Assembly (NCBI GenBank): GCA_022843625.1
Contig: JALHNH010000011.1
Span: 1 to 64,000, forward strand
Direction: 5' to 3'
From: Bryobacter sp.
GTDB lineage: Bacteria; Acidobacteriota; Terriglobia; Bryobacterales; Bryobacteraceae
DNA: 64,000 nucleotides
In this document: positions 1 through 8,009 of the stretch, in pieces
Layout of the letters: the number at the start of each line of letters is the position of its first letter
Numbering within the stretch: the stretch's first letter is position 1
Notes under the pieces: model-generated
Seen by the model: only the letters and a program-made list of their open reading frames with translations
Told to the model about the DNA's origin: nothing
Database searches by the model: none
Position numbers and translations under genes: made by a program

Positions 1-64
1 ACGCCGAAAGGACGCGGCCTCCGGGCCGCTTCCCCATACTTAAGCGGGCTCGCTTTTACTCTCA

Positions 65-111
65 AAAGTGTAAAGGATGCTCCCGGTCCAAAGTGTAAAG
101 GATGCTCCCGG
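65..111. repeat. Tandem 22-bp repeat, insertion-sequence-end-like
   Basis: Two identical 22-bp units lie at 65-86 and 90-111, 25 bp apart, each containing GTGTAAAGGATGCTCCCGG. Short repeats of the form TGTAAAGGATG..CCCGG in tandem are typical of the ends of IS21-like elements; that assignment is from memory of the family, not from a search. The units run right up to the first codons of the kinase gene and each carries an in-frame or near-frame TAA, so they look like a foreign end joined to a truncated gene. Confidence 0.55.
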
Positions 112-2648
112 CCTCACATGTGCTGACCGCAAAGTCGGGAGAGGGCGGCGTGGGTACGGTGTGGAAGGCGCGCGATCCTCGGCTCGACCGGACAGTGGCG
201 CTGAAGGTATCGAAATCAAACTTTACGGATCGATTCGAACGAGAGGCCCGAGCCGTAGCCGCTCTCAACCATCCGCACATCTGCCAGCTCTACGACATCG
301 GCCCGAACTACCTGGTGATGGAGTTCGTAGACGGCGCACCGCTGAAAGGCCCCCTACCGCTCGAGAAAGCAGTCGAGTACGCCGGGCAGATTCTGGATGC
401 GCTGGAGGCGGCTCATAAGAAGGGCATCACGCACCGCGACCTAAAGCCCGCCAACATTCTCCTCACGAAGCAGGGTATCAAGCTGCTGGATTTTGGCCTG
501 GCCAAGCGCGTCGAGGCGGCGGGCCCGGACGGCGCGACGATGACGGCGATCACGGCCGAAGGGCATATCGCGGGTACCCTGCAGTACATGTCGCCCGAGC
601 AATTGCAGGGCAAAGACGTCGACCCGCGCAGTGACCTGTTCTCCTTCGGCTGTGTGCTCTACGAGATGCTGTCGGGAAAGCGGGCCTTCGCGGGTGAAAG
701 CACCGCGAGCGTGATTGCCGCCATCATGGAGCGCGAGCCCGCGCCGCTCGAATTAGGAGCACCTCTGGCCCGCGTGTTGCGAACCTGCCTGGCCAAGGAT
801 CCAGAGCGCCGGTTCCAGAGCGCGATCGACCTCAAGCGCGACCTGTTGTGGGCGATGGAAGAGCGGCCTGCCACGGCCGCAGCGACCGAGAAGTCCAGGG
901 TTCCGGTGTGGGCGATCGGGCTCCCGGTGCTTCTGGCGGCGGCACTGGGCTGGAGCCTTTGGCGCTCGCCCACCAAGAGCGTAACGCCGCCCAGCGCGAT
1001 TACACGAATCACCCGCGACGGGCGGTCGACTTCACCGGCACTGTCTCCGGACGGGAAACTGCTCGCCTTCAGTTCCGCGCGCGAGGGCGAGAATCAAGAC
1101 ATCTACGTGCAACAAACCGGCAGTTCACCGATTCGCTTGACGGACGATCCGGCGGCGGACCGGGACCCTGCATTTTCTGCCGACGGGACGAAGATATATT
1201 TCTCCTCCGACCGCACTCCTCCCGGTATCTACGAAGTACCCGCGCTGGGCGGCGATGCCCGCTTATTGGTGCCAGACGCCCGGATCCCGCGGCCCTCTCC
1301 CAAAGGAACGCATTTGGCCTACCTGGTGGGAGAGCAGTGGTACCTGGACACGATCCCGCCCGCCGCAGCGCCCAACAAGCCTCTGAATATCGGCAACTCT
1401 TTTCAAAGTCCAGTTTGGTCCCCCGAAGGCGAGAGACTGATGATTCGGGAGCGTACTGGGGGGCAGGATTTCGGGATCATCTCCCTAACTGGCGCACCAC
1501 TCCAAAGTGTGCCGCTTGCGGCCAATCTCAACCGGCGCCGCCTAACTCAGCAGGTCATACTCAACGTCGTGAAGTGGCTGCCCAACGATGACCTGCTGAT
1601 CGCGAGCGCGCATGGGGATGCAAAGAACCTTTGGCGAATCCCGTTGAGCGAGGCGGCGAGCGGAATCCCGGCCGCCGTCACCGTAGGCAACTCCACCATC
1701 TATACAGCCGACTCATCCGGCGGGCGGATCATTTTCGCGGCCAGTACCGGCACGGTGACCCTCTGGAGCCTTCCGTGCGACCTGAATAGCGGCCGCGTAC
1801 TGGGCCCGCCGAAAAAACTGCTTCCCGGCCAAGTGGACGGCAGCCATCCCGACATCACGCAGGACGGCACCCAACTGATCTACTGCTCCCGGCGGAACGG
1901 ATCACAAGGCATCTGGAGCCTGGACTTGCGCACCGGCAAGGATAGGCTGGTGGCGGCATTCAACACCATAGGAGATGCCTATTCGCATACGGTGATCAGC
2001 CCCGACGGCCAGCAAGTGGCAGCCATGGCCCAGGATCCGAAATCACACTGGCTCGAGCTGATGAGGGCCGCCGGTGGACCGTCCAAACGGATCCACACTC
2101 AAGGCGCCCGTCTGCGCGGCTTCACCCCGGACGGCAAGTCGCTGCTGCTGTGGGCGATGCCCCATTTGGGAGAGAAAGTCGAGCTGCTCGACATCGCCAC
2201 CGGCGATCGAACCCGCATCTTGAGCCGAGGGGAAGACGTCTTTCGCGAGCCTCGCCTGTCACCCGACGGCCAGTGGCTGGCCTTCGTCGACTCCAATGGC
2301 AACCTTTATGTGGCACCCTTCCGCGGCCGGCAGCCGATCCCTCCCGCGACATGGATTGAAATTGCCAGCGGGGTGACGCAACCTGCGTGGTCACCGGATG
2401 GACAGAGTCTTTACTACCGCTTAGGCCGGTTTTCGATCGTGACCGCCCCGAATGTGACGCTGATGCGGCAGCCGCTTGACGCCGGCACCAGGAGACCGGT
2501 AGGTACGCCTACCGTCTTCCATCGCTTTGGGGACCTCCTTTTCGTTAACAGCGTTGTCAATCCCATCGCGGTGGCGCGAGACCAGATCATCCTCTCGATG
2601 ACGGAGCCGACGTCCGACCTTTGGTCTATCGACCTGCCGCCGAGGTGA
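102..2648 (+). CDS. Membrane Ser/Thr protein kinase with TolB/PD40-like beta-propeller (5' end probably truncated)
   Basis: Hanks-type kinase: glycine loop GEGGVGTV (residues about 13-20), catalytic Lys35 in VALK, Glu48, HRDLKPAN with Asp113, DFG at 130-132, and activation/P+1 segment GTLQYMSPEQ (158-167). One hydrophobic segment (about 268-287) is followed by a C-terminal half of propeller repeats with many LSPDGK/FSADGT-type motifs, so the kinase should be cytoplasmic and the propeller extracytoplasmic. This architecture is common in Solibacter-like bacteria. The N-terminus is short: the residues normally preceding the glycine loop are replaced by sequence from the tandem repeat, and an in-frame TAA at 96-98 blocks any longer start. 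ATG 102 lies inside the second repeat with AAAGG directly against it; GTG 120 is an alternative. It may be expressed from a fused start or be a 5'-truncated gene. Confidence 0.85.
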   Translation: MLPASHVLTAKSGEGGVGTVWKARDPRLDRTVALKVSKSNFTDRFEREARAVAALNHPHICQLYDIGPNYLVMEFVDGAPLKGPLPLEKAVEYAGQILDALEAAHKKGITHRDLKPANILLTKQGIKLLDFGLAKRVEAAGPDGATMTAITAEGHIAGTLQYMSPEQLQGKDVDPRSDLFSFGCVLYEMLSGKRAFAGESTASVIAAIMEREPAPLELGAPLARVLRTCLAKDPERRFQSAIDLKRDLLWAMEERPATAAATEKSRVPVWAIGLPVLLAAALGWSLWRSPTKSVTPPSAITRITRDGRSTSPALSPDGKLLAFSSAREGENQDIYVQQTGSSPIRLTDDPAADRDPAFSADGTKIYFSSDRTPPGIYEVPALGGDARLLVPDARIPRPSPKGTHLAYLVGEQWYLDTIPPAAAPNKPLNIGNSFQSPVWSPEGERLMIRERTGGQDFGIISLTGAPLQSVPLAANLNRRRLTQQVILNVVKWLPNDDLLIASAHGDAKNLWRIPLSEAASGIPAAVTVGNSTIYTADSSGGRIIFAASTGTVTLWSLPCDLNSGRVLGPPKKLLPGQVDGSHPDITQDGTQLIYCSRRNGSQGIWSLDLRTGKDRLVAAFNTIGDAYSHTVISPDGQQVAAMAQDPKSHWLELMRAAGGPSKRIHTQGARLRGFTPDGKSLLLWAMPHLGEKVELLDIATGDRTRILSRGEDVFREPRLSPDGQWLAFVDSNGNLYVAPFRGRQPIPPATWIEIASGVTQPAWSPDGQSLYYRLGRFSIVTAPNVTLMRQPLDAGTRRPVGTPTVFHRFGDLLFVNSVVNPIAVARDQIILSMTEPTSDLWSIDLPPR

Positions 2649-3357
2649 GCCGGATCCCAAGCCGTTTCGGGAACTCAGCAGGTAAGTAAACTGTTCCGAA
2701 CAACCAATCCCAAAACGCAAAAGTAATCGCAAAATTTCGATCCTGAGGCCCGGCATCCGGATGCACATGATGCCATGTATGCATCTCGGGTGAATTCACA
2801 ATGTACTTCAGAAACCCGATCCGTACCCGCAAATTGGCATGAGCAAAGTGCCCCACGGCAGTGCTGATGATGGCGCATCCGAAAGCAGCCTCAGCTGAAA
2901 AACCAAGCAATGTAGCAGGCACGTAAAGCACCATCTGGTAAACCACAATCTCAAACCAGTGAAAGCGCCAGTTGCTCAACCAGTCCATATTGGTAGAGCT
3001 GTGATGCGTCTTGTGGAACTGCCACAGCGCAGACACCCGGTGCATCAGATTATGCACCAGCCACTGCAGGAAATCTTTCGATACCAGCAATACTATCGTT
3101 TGTAGCCAGAGGGGTTGAGCCGCAAGTCCATTCAACTCAAGCAAATTCCGCAACGGCAAAATCGCCTCAGGCGGCAACGTCCGCGTAATCCAGATCGCCA
3201 CCAATGCCCCAACTACTTCCGCATTAAAGAACAGGTAAAGCACATCCAACCCGAATTCCCTGCGAAAAAACCCCTGACGGGGCTCACGAGGCCAGAACCG
3301 CTCCGCCACACTTAGCAGCAAGCCGGACACAACCAGAAAAATCGAATAAGGCAACAT
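2626..3357 (-). CDS. Sterol desaturase / fatty acid hydroxylase family membrane protein
   Basis: A 243-residue integral membrane protein with the histidine clusters of the fatty acid hydroxylase superfamily: HNLMH (102-106), HKTHH (115-119), HFAH (170-173) and HTWHH (193-197), which in this family bind a di-iron centre that hydroxylates or desaturates lipid substrates. Hydrophobic segments occur at about 2-17, 40-58, 83-100 and 135-165. The substrate cannot be told from sequence. The 3' end overlaps the kinase gene by 23 bp (convergent). The start codon overlaps that of the divergent DinB gene in a shared CATG, and no Shine-Dalgarno sequence is obvious, so the start is only moderately sure. 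Confidence 0.85.
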   Translation of the reverse strand: MLPYSIFLVVSGLLLSVAERFWPREPRQGFFRREFGLDVLYLFFNAEVVGALVAIWITRTLPPEAILPLRNLLELNGLAAQPLWLQTIVLLVSKDFLQWLVHNLMHRVSALWQFHKTHHSSTNMDWLSNWRFHWFEIVVYQMVLYVPATLLGFSAEAAFGCAIISTAVGHFAHANLRVRIGFLKYIVNSPEMHTWHHVHPDAGPQDRNFAITFAFWDWLFGTVYLPAEFPKRLGIRLTSAAGR

Positions 3358-3874
3358 GGCAATGCTATGTTTTTATTCTATGTGGATCTCAAAAGAACTG
3401 CTCGCCCGTCACTTTGAATACTCCCTCTGGGCATCGCTAAAAGTCCTCGAAGCAGCCGAGAAATTACCCCTCGACACCCTGGAAAAAGACAGAGGCAACA
3501 GCTTCGGCGGCATCCTCGCCACACTCACCCACATCTTCCTGGCAGACCGCGTCTGGTTCAAACGATTCACCGGCGACCCCTACTTCGCCTTTGCTCAGCC
3601 CGGCGACTCATTCGACCTCGCAAAGCTCAAAACAGAGTGGCCCAAAGTGATGAATGAATTCACCACCTGGATTCGCGCACAGGAAGATTCGAAATTCGAA
3701 GAGAAGTTATTTTGGCGCAACATCAAGGGTGAGGACAAGGAAGAGCTGATGTACAAGATCCTCCTGCACATCGTCAACCACGGCACCTATCATCGCGGAC
3801 AGGTGATCACCATGATCAAGCAGGCAGGCGGCGAAGTCGTATCTACTGACCTCGTCTACTACCCCGGCATGTAG
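3356..3874 (+). CDS. DinB-family protein (four-helix putative metal-dependent hydrolase/thiol transferase)
   Basis: A 172-residue protein matching the DinB/YfiT four-helix fold: an N-terminal helix with HFEYSLWA, an LTHIFLADRVWFKRF helix, and a C-terminal HGTYHRGQV motif. The three histidines are the usual metal ligands of the family. Function is unknown; some relatives are bacillithiol- or mycothiol-dependent transferases. ATG 3356 has AAGG five bases upstream, which favours it; ATG 3380 (MWISKELLARHF...) would fit the family N-terminus better but has no ribosome site. It is divergent from the hydroxylase gene with no intergenic space. Confidence 0.8.
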   Translation: MAMLCFYSMWISKELLARHFEYSLWASLKVLEAAEKLPLDTLEKDRGNSFGGILATLTHIFLADRVWFKRFTGDPYFAFAQPGDSFDLAKLKTEWPKVMNEFTTWIRAQEDSKFEEKLFWRNIKGEDKEELMYKILLHIVNHGTYHRGQVITMIKQAGGEVVSTDLVYYPGM

Positions 3875-3880
3875 TTCGAT

Positions 3881-4804
3881 CTAGTTCACATTCACGAGCG
3901 AGATCTCTTTATCGCCGGTGACAAAAGCCACCCATTTGCCATCAGGCGAAAACGCCACCCGCGTCACCCGGTGAGGGGCCGCAATCGTCTTCACAATCTT
4001 GCCAGCTGCCAAATCCCACACCGCCAACTTCACGGGATTCTTCAGCGTAATCACATCAAAACCACCAGTTACCAGGGTGCGTCCATCCGGTGAAATTGCC
4101 AGAGAAGCAATCGTCTCGCCATGCCCTCTCAGCTTGCGGTTCAGCGCAAACGTTTTGGCATCCCAGATGTAAACAGTCTCGTCCAGCCCTGCCATCACCA
4201 ACTGCTTGCCATCCGGGCTAAAGGCCGACGCAAACATCGCGCCAGTCATATCCTCAACCTTCTTTACCAGCTCACCAGACTGCGTCTTCCACACACGGAT
4301 ATCGTTGTCGTAATTTGCACTGACAACGGTCTGCCCGTCGGGTGAAAACGTAAGCCCGGCGGCCCCGCCCAGCCCGTCCGGCAGGCTGTGTTTTTCCTTG
4401 CCAGTAGCAAGATCCCAAACCCGCACCGTGCGCTCCTTGGGATTCGATGTCGCAACAAAACGGCGATCCTTCGACAAAGTAATTGCGCTCGTCGGCGCTC
4501 CATTGAGCAGCTGCACCTGACGGTCCGCAGTCAGATCCCAAATCTTCATCGACTTGGTTTCGCCATTCGCATCGAGCATCAGATCGTCAGACAACATCAC
4601 CAGGCGCGGCCCAAACTTCTTGTCAGAAACCAGCTTGCCCGAAGCCAGGTCCCAGGTACGAACGTGCCCATCTCGGCAATTGCTCGTAATTGACTTCCCA
4701 TCCTTCGAAAAATGGATCGAGATGGGAGCCGCCTCCGAACTCAAACTCCGCTCAGCGCCAGCCAGATTGAGCGCTATCGCCACAAGCAAAAAAGTTCTTT
4801 TCAT
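3881..4804 (-). CDS. Exported WD40-repeat protein
   Basis: 307 residues with an N-terminal signal peptide (MKRTFLLVAIALNLAGA, cleavage near 17) and about six to seven WD40 repeats across the whole mature part, marked by FSPDGK, VWDLATGK, AFSPDGKQLV and similar motifs. It is a probable seven-bladed propeller acting as a periplasmic or secreted binding scaffold; no catalytic residues are expected. It is the last gene of the operon that begins at 6575, starting 3 bp after the dioxygenase stop codon, so the two are probably translated together. Its partner is unknown. Confidence 0.8.
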   Translation of the reverse strand: MKRTFLLVAIALNLAGAERSLSSEAAPISIHFSKDGKSITSNCRDGHVRTWDLASGKLVSDKKFGPRLVMLSDDLMLDANGETKSMKIWDLTADRQVQLLNGAPTSAITLSKDRRFVATSNPKERTVRVWDLATGKEKHSLPDGLGGAAGLTFSPDGQTVVSANYDNDIRVWKTQSGELVKKVEDMTGAMFASAFSPDGKQLVMAGLDETVYIWDAKTFALNRKLRGHGETIASLAISPDGRTLVTGGFDVITLKNPVKLAVWDLAAGKIVKTIAAPHRVTRVAFSPDGKWVAFVTGDKEISLVNVN

Positions 4805-4807
4805 GAC

Positions 4808-5467
4808 TTATGCCTTCTCGAGAACGATGTCAAAAGTGATCTCGGCATGAGCCGGCTGCGCCGCCGTCGCCCCACCTTCAAACAACTTCACCGGCAGCAC
4901 CAATTCCCGGTGTTCGGCAATCTTGTTCCAATTCTTGTCCGGATTGCCTTCATAGAACGGGTCGGTGGCAAAGTAGGCTTGCGTAATCAGAGTCTTGTGG
5001 CCCGGAGCCGTAATCAGGTAGTGGATATGCTGCGCCGGACGATCCGCATAATGCCCCGGCATCACTGTATCTACCCCATAAACACCTTTGGCATCGGGCG
5101 ACAGCTTCGCCCGGTACTTATAGCCCTTGGTATCGTAAAGCCCGCCATGATCGGCATGCCAGAGATCCACCTTCGCCCCTTCAACAATCTCACCCTTGGT
5201 ATTCAGCACACGTCCGCTCACCTTCAGCGGAAAGCCAGGGTCACCCGCTGCACGCAGCACGCGTTGATCGGGAGCACCCTTGCGAAAGAACGGCCCAAGC
5301 ACCTCAGCCGAAGTCGGCTTGTGCGATGCCTCTTCGGCCGCTTCCCAATAGGACAACAATTGCTTCTGCGACAAAGCAGCAGCCGCCCCGCCCATCAGGA
5401 ATCCCCGTGAAATACACAATTCCAGCATCTGCCGGCGGTTTGGTTTTGAACTTGTTCTCATACCCAA
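4808..5467 (-). CDS. Exported intradiol ring-cleavage dioxygenase-like protein
   Basis: 219 residues. An N-terminal NRRQML segment before a hydrophobic stretch (about 20-33) looks like a Tat-type signal, as expected for a cofactor-containing exported enzyme. The mature part is the intradiol dioxygenase (protocatechuate 3,4-dioxygenase-like) beta-sandwich: VDLWHADHGGLYD, DTVMPGHY and HIHY motifs. Likely Fe(III) ligands are Tyr111, Tyr140, His147 and His149. The family oxidises catechol-type aromatics between the two hydroxyls. Exported short members are common in soil bacteria but their substrates are mostly unknown. It sits between phzF and the WD40 gene in one transcription unit. Confidence 0.8.
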   Translation of the reverse strand: MGMRTSSKPNRRQMLELCISRGFLMGGAAAALSQKQLLSYWEAAEEASHKPTSAEVLGPFFRKGAPDQRVLRAAGDPGFPLKVSGRVLNTKGEIVEGAKVDLWHADHGGLYDTKGYKYRAKLSPDAKGVYGVDTVMPGHYADRPAQHIHYLITAPGHKTLITQAYFATDPFYEGNPDKNWNKIAEHRELVLPVKLFEGGATAAQPAHAEITFDIVLEKA

Positions 5468-5502
5468 CCTACGTTAAGCGGTCAGACAGAACAAATCAAC
5501 CC

Positions 5503-6291
5503 TCACCCAAGGTAAATTTCGTTCTTCGAATAGAGCACGGCGCGTCCGCCAATCTTCACCCGGTCCCCTGCAAGCCCACAAAATAGGTCGCCCCCACGCT
5601 CAGAGATCTGCTTCGCCCGCAATTCATTCTTGCCCAGCCTCTTGGCCCAGTAAGGGATCAATGTCGAATGCGCACTCCCGGTAACCGGGTCTTCCGGCAC
5701 ACCCTGCGCAGGCGCAAAAAACCGGCTCACAAAGTCAATTCCCGGCTCATCTCCCGGTGCCGTCGCGATCACAGCGAATCGATGCATTCGTGCCAATGCC
5801 TGCATTTCCGGCGCAAGCCGCCGTACCTCATCTGCGCTGTCATAGACTGCAAAATAATCGCGTGCCGCCAGAATCTCTCTCGCGGGGAGATTCAGACCCT
5901 CAAGCAAATGCTCATCCGGGCTACAAGGTGTTGGCGGCCGGGAAGGAAAATCCAGTGTATAAACCCCATCCCGTATGTCCACCCCCAGTGGACCCGACTT
6001 GGAATGAAAAGTGATCGATGTCGCCAGCGGCTCAATAAACTGCTCAATCACAAACCCCGACGCCAGAGTCGCATGCCCGCAAAGATCTACTTCGGTCTTT
6101 GGTGTAAACCAGCGAATGTCGTAACCGTCCGGCTGCTGCACAAAATAAACGGTCTCGGCCAGATTATGCTCAGCAGCCATAGCCTGCATCACATCGTCCG
6201 GGAGCCAGGAATCCAGAGGGACAACCGCCGCCGGGTTGCCATGAAAGGCTTGGTCGGTGAATGCGTCAACAACATAACAGGTCAGTGTCAT
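5503..6291 (-). CDS. PhzF-family isomerase
   Basis: 262 residues, the usual length of PhzF/YddE-type proteins. N-terminal YVVDAFTDQAFHGNPAAVV, NLAETVYF with the catalytic Glu46, and CGHATLASGFV are all conserved. The family has two diaminopimelate-epimerase-like domains; PhzF isomerises a dihydro-hydroxyanthranilate in phenazine synthesis, but most homologues act on other unknown substrates. No other phenazine genes are here, so phenazine production should not be inferred. It is 17 bp downstream of the small HTH-like gene and 35 bp upstream of the dioxygenase. Confidence 0.88.
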   Translation of the reverse strand: MTLTCYVVDAFTDQAFHGNPAAVVPLDSWLPDDVMQAMAAEHNLAETVYFVQQPDGYDIRWFTPKTEVDLCGHATLASGFVIEQFIEPLATSITFHSKSGPLGVDIRDGVYTLDFPSRPPTPCSPDEHLLEGLNLPAREILAARDYFAVYDSADEVRRLAPEMQALARMHRFAVIATAPGDEPGIDFVSRFFAPAQGVPEDPVTGSAHSTLIPYWAKRLGKNELRAKQISERGGDLFCGLAGDRVKIGGRAVLYSKNEIYLG

Positions 6292-6308
6292 CCTGACTTG
6301 ATTATCAG

Positions 6309-6575
6309 TTACTGCAGTCGTTGGCGGGTCTTCTCGTTCATCACAAGCTCATCGAAAATTGCCAGCACCTGCTTGCGATAGCTGTAGACTCGCTTTAGAT
6401 TGTCCCTGAAGTTGTTGGCATAACGCCGCGTCCCCAACCACTTCTGCAACGTATCCTTCGGCACATCGATGTCCCGTCGAAGGTCATCGGCCGAATGGCC
6501 ACGGAGAAACAGGCCATAAAACATGGCTGCTTCCCTTTGCGGTGCTAGAGGATCGGCTTCGTCCCGGAACAACAT
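6309..6575 (-). CDS. Small HTH-like protein, unknown function
   Basis: 88 residues, highly charged. The segment GHSADDLRRDIDVPKDTLQKWL (about 26-47) has the spacing of a helix-turn-helix, followed by basic residues. It may be a small DNA-binding regulator of the operon it heads, but I do not recognise the family. It is the first gene of the minus-strand run to phzF, the dioxygenase and the WD40 gene, with a plausible promoter about 55 bp upstream. Confidence 0.55.
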   Translation of the reverse strand: MLFRDEADPLAPQREAAMFYGLFLRGHSADDLRRDIDVPKDTLQKWLGTRRYANNFRDNLKRVYSYRKQVLAIFDELVMNEKTRQRLQ

Positions 6576-6633
6576 GGATTCTACTCTTCTTCTGTATCGG
6601 ATGCACGCTGACGAATCTCAGCGCGAAAAAATG

Positions 6634-6662
6634 AGTATACGGAGAAGAACTCAATCCCGCAA
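6634..6662 (-). promoter_or_regulatory. Candidate sigma70-type promoter for the 6575-3881 operon
   Basis: On the minus strand a TATACT -10 (plus positions 6634-6639) lies exactly 17 bp after a TTGCGG -35 (6657-6662). Transcription would start near 6627, about 50 bases before the 88-residue gene. Only the match and spacing support it. Confidence 0.4.
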
Positions 6663-6670
6663 CTAGGGAT

Positions 6671-7138
6671 TTAACGCAGCGCGATTTCGATTTGATCCAG
6701 AATCGACTCTTCCTCGGGTGTTACCTGCTTACCACCAAATCCAAGAAACCCACCCTCCCGTGCCGCCTCAGCCACCTTCCGTGCCAATGTTTTCAGCCAA
6801 CACTTAAACTCCTCGGCCTCTTCCTCGCTCGCCTTCGCCCGCAGAAGATTCGACAGTTCCCGAAACGCTGCAAGCCCAGTGATCCGAATCGCTTCACCGC
6901 TTTCACTCTCCATCTTGTGCATGCTGACATTGCGCTTCAAATCTTGGGCCAGCACAATCATCAATTCACTCTTCGCACTGTCTAGTCCGGTCCGCAACAC
7001 CTCAGACGCCGCCAGCGACTCCTGATAAATCCCAACCGGGCCACTCGGGCTGGCTGACATCACAACTAACCCGGTCAGCATCGGAATCTTCCGAAAGAGA
7101 TCCCATTCGTCCACAGTGAAATTCGATTTATTCGCCAC
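6671..7138 (-). CDS. Hypothetical protein
   Basis: 155 residues if translation starts at GTG 7138 (VANKSNFTVDEWDLFRKIP). The open frame extends further upstream, but that part overlaps the promoter region and start of the divergent 7252 gene and has no protein-like character. The product is predicted all-helical and soluble, with charged helices and a glycine-rich turn (GGFLGFGGK, about 128-136). No family recognised. It ends about 30 bp before the candidate promoter of the next minus-strand operon. Confidence 0.6.
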   Translation of the reverse strand: MANKSNFTVDEWDLFRKIPMLTGLVVMSASPSGPVGIYQESLAASEVLRTGLDSAKSELMIVLAQDLKRNVSMHKMESESGEAIRITGLAAFRELSNLLRAKASEEEAEEFKCWLKTLARKVAEAAREGGFLGFGGKQVTPEEESILDQIEIALR

Positions 7139-7213
7139 GGCTCGATGATAACGAATCCCCAATTCACCTATCTGGACATTTGCATATGTGCATCTCCTAC
7201 GCGTTCCCGGAAT

Positions 7214-7225
7214 GGAGTATACTCC
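7214..7225. promoter_or_regulatory. 12-bp perfect palindrome overlapping a TATACT box
   Basis: GGAGTATACTCC at 7214-7225 is perfectly self-complementary and contains TATACT (7218-7223), a good -10 for the gene at 7252. No good -35 is found 16-18 bp upstream. It could be an operator on the -10 box or chance. Confidence 0.3.
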
Positions 7226-7251
7226 TGTGTGGGAGGATGTACCTAAACAAT

Positions 7252-7566
7252 ATGAAAAAGATTCTCGCAGTAGCAGCATTGATGAGCTCGGCAGTTTTCG
7301 CCGAATCATGGACCGGCACGATCGTTGACACATCGTGCAAAACCAAAGATCTCGCCAGCCACACGAAGCAGTGTGTAATGGGTTGCGCCAAGAGCGGCCT
7401 CGGCATCGTGTTGAGTGATGGCAAGTTCGTCAAGTTCGACGAAGAGGGCAACGTCAAGGCCTTGGCTGCACTCAAGGCAAGCACCAAGGATAAAGACCTC
7501 AAAGCAAAGGTAACCGGCAAGGTCGAAGGCGACGTGCTCAAAGTTGCCACCGTCGAAATGATGTAG
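7252..7566 (+). CDS. Small secreted Cys-containing protein, unknown function
   Basis: 104 residues with a clear signal peptide (MKKILAVAALMSSAVFA, then ESWTG). The mature protein carries three cysteines in DTSCKTKD and QCVMGCAKSG, followed by a small beta-rich domain (VLSDGKFVKFDEEG ... LKAKVTGKVEGDVLKVATVEM). Exported proteins of this design (WTG.I.D..C ... C...C ... GKV.GD.L.V) are frequent in Acidobacteriota; their function is unknown. ATG 7252 is chosen because it begins the signal peptide; GGGAGG at 7231 is 15 bp upstream, and ATG 7237 is a less likely alternative. A strong terminator follows. Confidence 0.75.
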   Translation: MKKILAVAALMSSAVFAESWTGTIVDTSCKTKDLASHTKQCVMGCAKSGLGIVLSDGKFVKFDEEGNVKALAALKASTKDKDLKAKVTGKVEGDVLKVATVEMM

Positions 7567-7578
7567 TTTTCAGTATCG

Positions 7579-7620
7579 AAAAACGCCGTCAGCTCTCAAA
7601 GGCTGGCGGCGTTTTGTTTT
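7579..7620 (+). terminator. Rho-independent terminator
   Basis: A 14-bp stem (7580-7593 paired with 7602-7615, one G-U pair) with an 8-base loop, flanked by A-runs and followed by GTTTTTG. It ends the 7252 gene. The A-rich left flank makes it usable for the opposing gene too, whose stop codon lies inside it. Confidence 0.85.
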
Positions 7621-8009
7621 TGTAGCCGGCTCCAGACCGGATAAATCGACGGGTTCTCGAGCCACGTATTCAGATGCAGCAGAACTACCTTGCGCCAGGC
7701 TTCACCCGGCGTTTTTGCCAGCAAAATCTGAGCATGACGTTTGGATTCCAACACGCACTCGCGACTCTCCTTGGGCTCAACAGCATAAACCTCGCTCAAC
7801 CCCGTCAGCGTCCGGCTTAAATTCTCCAAACCATCCTGCCTCACCCCCTCTACCAGCGGATGCAGTCGTACCGGCATCTCACGCAGCAATCGGCGCAAAT
7901 AAGCTTTTCCCGCCCCAGTCTCAACCAACAGCCGCTCAAACACTTTCGGGCTGACTTCTACAACCCCCACCAGCAATTCAGGAAATTGCCGCTTAACGTT
8001 TTTGCCCAC
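7596..8009 (-). CDS. Hypothetical protein, downstream of mltG
   Basis: 137 residues, helical, soluble and rich in Leu, Arg and Glu; no family recognised. Its start overlaps the 3' end of mltG by 17 bp, so it is likely translated as the third gene of ruvX-mltG-orf. Its stop codon lies within the terminator hairpin. The coupling argues that it is real. Confidence 0.6.
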   Translation of the reverse strand: MGKNVKRQFPELLVGVVEVSPKVFERLLVETGAGKAYLRRLLREMPVRLHPLVEGVRQDGLENLSRTLTGLSEVYAVEPKESRECVLESKRHAQILLAKTPGEAWRKVVLLHLNTWLENPSIYPVWSRLQKQNAASL

